DNA from: Larix sibirica
Lineage: Eukaryota; Streptophyta; Pinopsida; Pinales; Pinaceae
Direction of reading: 5' to 3'
Length of the DNA stretch: 11,025 nt
Assembly (NCBI GenBank): GCA_004151065.3
Contig: NWUY0300020768.1
Coordinates: forward strand, 26,229 to 37,253
Every line of letters begins with the position of its first letter. The stretch's first letter is position 1. Position numbers and translations under genes: made by a program. Below the pieces are notes generated by a model. That model was not told the origin of the DNA. It searched no databases and saw only the letters and a program-made list of their open reading frames with translations. Positions 7,331 to 11,025 of the stretch are shown one piece after another.

Positions 7331-8155
7331 TTCAAGTAGTACCCCATATGTTCTAAGAAACAGCGTAAATTCTTCAATGTCTTGGGGCATGGCCAATCCT
7401 ATAGAGTCTCAAGTTTCTTGGTATCCAATCGCACAATGACCTAACTGATAATGCGACCAAAGTATTTGACCTCTAAAGTGCCAAAATTTATTTTGGAACA
7501 TTTAAGGAACAAATGGAGGAGTTGCAAGGTTCTATCAACATGCTCTACATGGGTGTTTCAAGTTTCATTGTAGATCAATATATCATTAGAGAATACAAGA
7601 ACAAAATTGCATATGAAGGGTCAACAAATATTGTTTATCAAGCACTAAAAGGTGGATGCAACATTTCAAATTCTAAAGGGAATCACTAAAAAATCATAAT
7701 AATCATGTGTGCGGAATCCTGTCTTAAGAATGTATATCTCCTTCATATGTGTTTGGTGTGTATCTAGAGTGAATATCCCATTTAGTGAAGTACTTGGATT
7801 CATGAATCTCATCCAAGAGATCGTTTCTAACATGGATAGGAAATTTGTCTTTTATGGTCAACTTATTGAGAGCTCGGAAATCAAGACACGTGGACCAACT
7901 ACCTTATTTATTTAGTACCATGACCACGAGGGATGAGTAAGGGCTACTACTATAACATATGACTATGGCCTCCAATAGAGTTTCTTGAATAATATTCACT
8001 ATTTCATTCTTTTGTGCAAATGGGTGTTCATAAGGATGATGCACATTGGGTGGTTGGAAGCCTGGAATGATGGGAATACCATTGTCATGCTCACCACATG
8101 AATGCAGTAAGACACAAGGTGTTTCAAATACATGTTGATGTTTAGTCCAAACCAT
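7331..8155 (-). pseudogene. Reverse transcriptase, copy B (YxDD changed)
   Basis: The amino end is at 8155: KHQHVFETP, QPPNVHHPYEHPFAQKNEI. RT blocks follow: SSLVVMVLNK, a stop, LDFRALNKLTIKDKF, then YFTKWDIHSRY, which keeps the first catalytic aspartate (7775-7777). The second aspartate pair reads VFSNDILIY, with Asn-Asp at 7582-7587 in place of Asp-Asp. So copy B keeps the residue that copies A and C lost, and lost one that they kept. Stops and frame changes elsewhere confirm a pseudogene. Confidence 0.85.
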
Positions 8156-8339
8156 TTACACATTAAGGTGAATTTCTTGTGGGGAATTATCCACAACTTA
8201 TATGTTAGTGAATTGGATAATAATGCCAAAGTGAACTTTCTTTAAGGGATTCTCCATATAGTTAGAGTTCATCATTTCAAGGAAGTCATGAGGGTATGCC
8301 ATATGACCATCCTTAGTGAAGCTCATGTATAATTCCTTG

Positions 8340-8595
8340 AAATCCAATGTAGCATGACTTAGAGTGCTAACCATTTTGCATCGAGAACTACATCACAACC
8401 GCCCATGTGAATAGAGAACATGTGAGATTTGAGATAATAGTTCACCATTTGAAGTTTCATATTTTCATATATTCCTCCACATTTTGTCATACATCCATTG
8501 GGTATTGTAATTTCAAATCCATAAAAATGGTTTCTTCAACCACTCTCCTACGAATAAAAATGTGGGTGTTATCAATGTCAATCAAAACAATAACC
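8340..8595 (-). pseudogene. Aspartic protease, copy B (active site lost)
   Basis: Near 8580 the minus strand reads VLIDIDNTHIFIRRRVVEET. This aligns with the copy A protease start, but Asp-Ile-Asp stands where Asp-Ser/Thr-Gly is needed (Asp codon at 8577-8579). A deletion relative to copy A follows after ETIFMD, and a frame change then leads to HMGGCDVVLDAKWL near 8370-8410. It would be inactive and truncated. Confidence 0.75.
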
Positions 8596-8818
8596 GTGTG
8601 GTTCCTGATGTAGCCAATCAACTTCAGGGTTTGGAGAGTTGAAATGCCAAATAAAGCACGGAGGAAAAATTGGGTTTCCTCATAGGAGATTTTGTTGCTT
8701 CTTTCTCCGGAGGAAGGGGTGTGTTCTCTTCTAGATTCAACTCATGATAATCTTTGATGGGGATACCTTCCAGATAGTCTTGGGATGACACATCCATTTA
8801 AAATAATTTATGTTCTTT

Positions 8819-8860
8819 AGATTTATGACCCTTGAAACATTACTCATCACAAATATAAAA
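8819..8860 (-). pseudogene. Gag zinc knuckle, copy B (two ligands lost)
   Basis: The minus strand reads FYICDE, a stop, then CFKGHKSKEHK. Against copy A, the first cysteine is phenylalanine and the last is serine; the middle cysteine (8849-8851) and the histidine remain. The stop falls at the same codon as in copy A, so it may have been inherited from a shared, already defective ancestor. Confidence 0.6.
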
Positions 8861-9039
8861 GTTGGATGTGTTGGCATTCAAGAACTTCTTGGAAGAAATG
8901 ATAGATTCTCAAGGGCTAAGTGGGAGGCATGGTGGTAGCATGTGCTAGAGGGCGGCGAGGATGGGGAATAAAAGAGGACCTTTTTGCCTATGCATTTATC
9001 ACCATCTCCATTTCTACAGCTTTCTAAGAATCCTCCAAC

Positions 9040-9608
9040 CAATGGTAGATGGACATTGAATCATGACATTTTCTTTAATCTCTTCCTTGAGACCACTAAT
9101 TAAACATTCATTGAAACATAATCAATAATGCCCTCTATGCAAAATTGCCAATTTCTTGAAGTTTACAATAAAGTCTGCTACTATGCTTGTTTGCCACAAC
9201 TTGGTTAGTTGTCCCAAATATTGAGTGTCTCTTTCAAAATGAACAAAGATGGCTTTTAAAAACTGGATCCAACCAATGTAGCCCATTTTGATTTCTTATT
9301 CCATGTCCATAATTCTAAATCCAAGTATAATAATCCCACTGTAAGTTCCATTAGGTCATCTTTGATACATTTTTGGGTGAAGTGATGTTCCATTCAAGTA
9401 AACCAACTTGTGGGTTCATAACCGTCAAACTTGTTGAGATTGACTTTAGAAATTCTATGCCACATATGATGTTGACTATCACAAAGGGTGGACATGAATG
9501 ATGCTCATCCATTGGAAGATTCAACCCCTTCTTGATGCACTAGTGGATCCAACCATTTCTCACCTAGGTGTAGGAGGAAGAGAAGAGACTAGATACGGCC
9601 ATTGTTTT
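9040..9608 (-). pseudogene. Gag capsid region, copy B
   Basis: Minus-strand fragments YLGQLTKLWQTSIVADFIVN (about 9155-9220) and ECLISGLKEEIKENVMIQCP (about 9055-9115) mark the gag domain, in two frames separated by a shift. The right part, to about 9608, matches copy A 3690-4024 as DNA (for example GATTCAACCCCTTC against GATTCACCCCTTC). No start codon can be assigned. Confidence 0.72.
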
Positions 9609-10446
9609 CAGGTAGTTGTAAACTGTAAGTCCTAAAAAACCATGTAATCTATCCATGGTCTTGGGGCATGGCCAATACTACATAGCCTCAATTTTCTTGG
9701 TATCCACTGACAATGTGACCCAAGCATTCAACCTATGAAGCACCAAAAATGCATTTGGAATGTTTAAGGAACAATTGGAGAAGTTGAAAGGCTCTATCAA
9801 CTTCTCTACATGGGAGTCCCAAATTTTGTTTTAGATCAAGATATCGTCAAAGAACACAAGCACAAAATTGCATATGAAGGGTAAAAAAAATCTTCTTTGT
9901 GAGACTCTGAAAGGTGGATGGAGCACTACAAATTCCAAAGGGAATCACTAGAAACACATAATGACCTCCATGTGTATGGAAGGTTTCCTTAGGAAAGTCT
10001 ACCTCTTTCATACATATTTGGTGGTATCCAGATCAAATTTCTAGTTTAGTGAAGTACTTGGATCCATGAAGCTCATCCAAGAGATAATTTTTAATTGAGA
10101 TGGGAAATTTTTCTTTGATGGTCAACTTATTAACAACCCAGAAATCAGGGCACATGTGCAAACTATCTTCTTTCATTAATACCATAACCATGGGGGATAC
10201 ATAGAAACTAGTATTGGAACGTATGGCTCTAGCCTCCAACATGCGTTCTTCAATAATATTTTATATTTCATTTTTTTGTGAAAAAGGGAACCTATAAGGA
10301 TTCACATTGGGTGGTTGATTTCCTAGCATCAAGGGAATAGTATGGTCATGCTCGCTAATACTATGGTCATGATAACCACGCGAAGGTGGTACTCCATAGG
10401 GTGTTTCAAATACATGTTGATGTTTAGTCTGAACTACGAAAATCAA
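9609..10446 (-). pseudogene. Reverse transcriptase, copy C (first catalytic Asp is Glu)
   Basis: The amino end (10446) shows KHQHVFETPYGVPPSRGYHD and QPPNVNPYRFPFSQKNEI. The open frame 10242-10033 gives SPMVMVLMKEDSLHMCPDF, VVNKLTIKEKF and LLDELHGSKYFTKLEI, where the catalytic Asp is Glu (10039-10041). Further left LVFFDDILI, with the aspartate pair at 9843-9848, is intact but is followed by a stop. A 21-base direct duplication near 10341-10371 adds seven residues (HDHSISE then HDHTI) ahead of the RT core. Confidence 0.85.
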
Positions 10447-10649
10447 GGTAAATTTCTTGTGGAGCTGCCCACAACCTGTATGGCACTGAATTGGGAAATA
10501 GCACCAAAGTGGCCTTTCTTTAAGGTCTTGTCCATAGGGTGAGAGTTGGTAATTTCATGGGATTCAAACTTAAGCTCATTCAGGGTATGCTTATGATCAT
10601 CCTTAGTGAGATCATGTATAATTCCTTGAAATCCATGGTAACAAGACCC

Positions 10650-10907
10650 AAAATGCTAACCATTTTGCATCAAGAACTACATCACAACCACCCATGTTAA
10701 TAACAAACATGTGAGATTTGCCCCTATTTAAAGTTTCACGTTTGAACCTCTTCCTCCACATCTCATCACACCTCCATTGTGTATCATAATTTGAAAATTA
10801 TGCACCATGTGGGCATAACAATCGATTTCTTCAACCAATCTCCTATTAATACAATTGTGGGTGTTGTTGCTATCATTCAAAACAATCACCTTGTGGTTCA
10901 TCAACTT
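10650..10907 (-). pseudogene. Aspartic protease, copy C (active site lost)
   Basis: The minus strand near 10890 reads VLNDSNNTHNCINRRLVEEI, then NFQIMIHNGGVMRCGGRGSN. The active site is Asp-Ser-Asn where Asp-Ser-Gly is expected. After VKL a stop and a deletion of several codons shift the frame before the MGGCDVVLDAKW-like end. It would be inactive. Similarity stops about 20 bases to the right. Confidence 0.78.
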
Positions 10908-10927
10908 CAGGGTTTGGGGAGTTGAAA

Positions 10928-11025
10928 CTGTTAGTTTTTATGGTATCTCGGGATGTCCTCCATGATTCGGTGGCTTTCATGGAGGTACATCAGCTGTATA
11001 GGCATCAATATGGAGTAGAGGGTGA
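10928..11025 (+). other. Non-gypsy flank with open frame running off the window
   Basis: Beyond GTTGAAA the sequence no longer matches copies A or B. From the ATG at 10940 a frame is open to the window end (28 codons: VSRDVLHDSVAFMEVHQLYR and onward). It is less AT-rich than its surroundings. TGGTATC at 10941-10947 equals the first seven bases of the usual initiator-Met-tRNA primer-binding site of plant retrotransposons, but the next bases differ. It could be the start of the internal region of an element whose LTR is at 1-1090, or unrelated DNA. Confidence 0.3.

Larger units (their letters stand above)
5836..9608 (-). mobile_element. Degenerate Ty3/gypsy retrotransposon, copy B (integrase to gag)
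   Basis: This is the most complete copy. On the minus strand from 9608 down it holds gag, zinc knuckle, protease, RT, RNase H, linker, integrase zinc-binding domain and integrase core. That order (integrase after RNase H) is diagnostic of Ty3/gypsy, as opposed to Ty1/copia. It aligns with copy A over 6692-9608 at a level I judge by eye as about two-thirds to three-quarters identity. Stops and shifts occur in every domain. No chromodomain could be seen beyond the integrase core. Its gag end is fused to copy C. Confidence 0.9.
9609..10927 (-). mobile_element. Degenerate Ty3/gypsy retrotransposon, copy C (RT to protease fragment)
   Basis: From TTCAGGTAGT near 9610 the sequence resumes the same family at the point equal to copy B 7331 and copy A about 1727, and runs colinearly until GTTGAAA at about 10927 (copy B about 8641). 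It therefore covers the C-terminal RT to protease only. RNase H and integrase are missing on the left, gag on the right. It shares some indels and wording more with B than with A. Stops and shifts throughout show it is dead. Confidence 0.87.

Noticed and set aside
1-11025. tRNA, rRNA, CRISPR array, bacterial operon or prophage
   Set aside because: No cloverleaf, rRNA core, regular spacer array or prokaryotic gene density was seen; the content is eukaryotic retroelement relics.

Overview
The window looks like repeat-rich nuclear DNA from a land plant, most probably a gymnosperm. It is AT-rich with few CpG dinucleotides by eye. It is dominated by decayed long-terminal-repeat (LTR) retrotransposons of the Ty3/gypsy class. 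There is no intact cellular gene, tRNA, rRNA or CRISPR array that I can support. The conifer suggestion is inference, from the heavy slow-decay retrotransposon load and from a hammerhead-ribozyme-like motif of the sort carried by Penelope-like elements, which are known in conifers (Dryad elements).

Layout from left to right. Positions 1-1090 are an LTR-like or leader-like segment on the + strand, with five TGCATGCA octamers, a TATA-like box and a recurring GGGCG...AGAGGGG motif. Positions 1091-4024 are gypsy copy A on the minus strand (RNase H, reverse transcriptase (RT), protease, gag, read right to left). Positions 4025-5835 are an unrelated spacer that holds a 45-bp tandem repeat, a 93-bp tandem repeat, the hammerhead-like motif (4938-4986, + strand), one unrecognised 103-codon open frame and a TA microsatellite. 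Positions 5836-9608 are gypsy copy B (integrase through gag, minus strand). Positions 9609-10927 are gypsy copy C (C-terminal RT through protease, minus strand), joined directly to the gag end of copy B. Positions 10928-11025 are unrelated sequence with an open frame running off the window edge.

Copies A, B and C are diverged relatives of one family, all in the same orientation and colinear. Every copy is riddled with stops and frameshifts. Copies B and C have both lost RT catalytic residues, integrase residues or protease residues by single-codon changes, and copy A likewise lacks its first RT aspartate and its protease motif. None is autonomous and none has a recognisable LTR of its own. 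The most unusual item is the hammerhead-like motif in the spacer, on the strand opposite to the gypsy copies. It suggests a third class of element.
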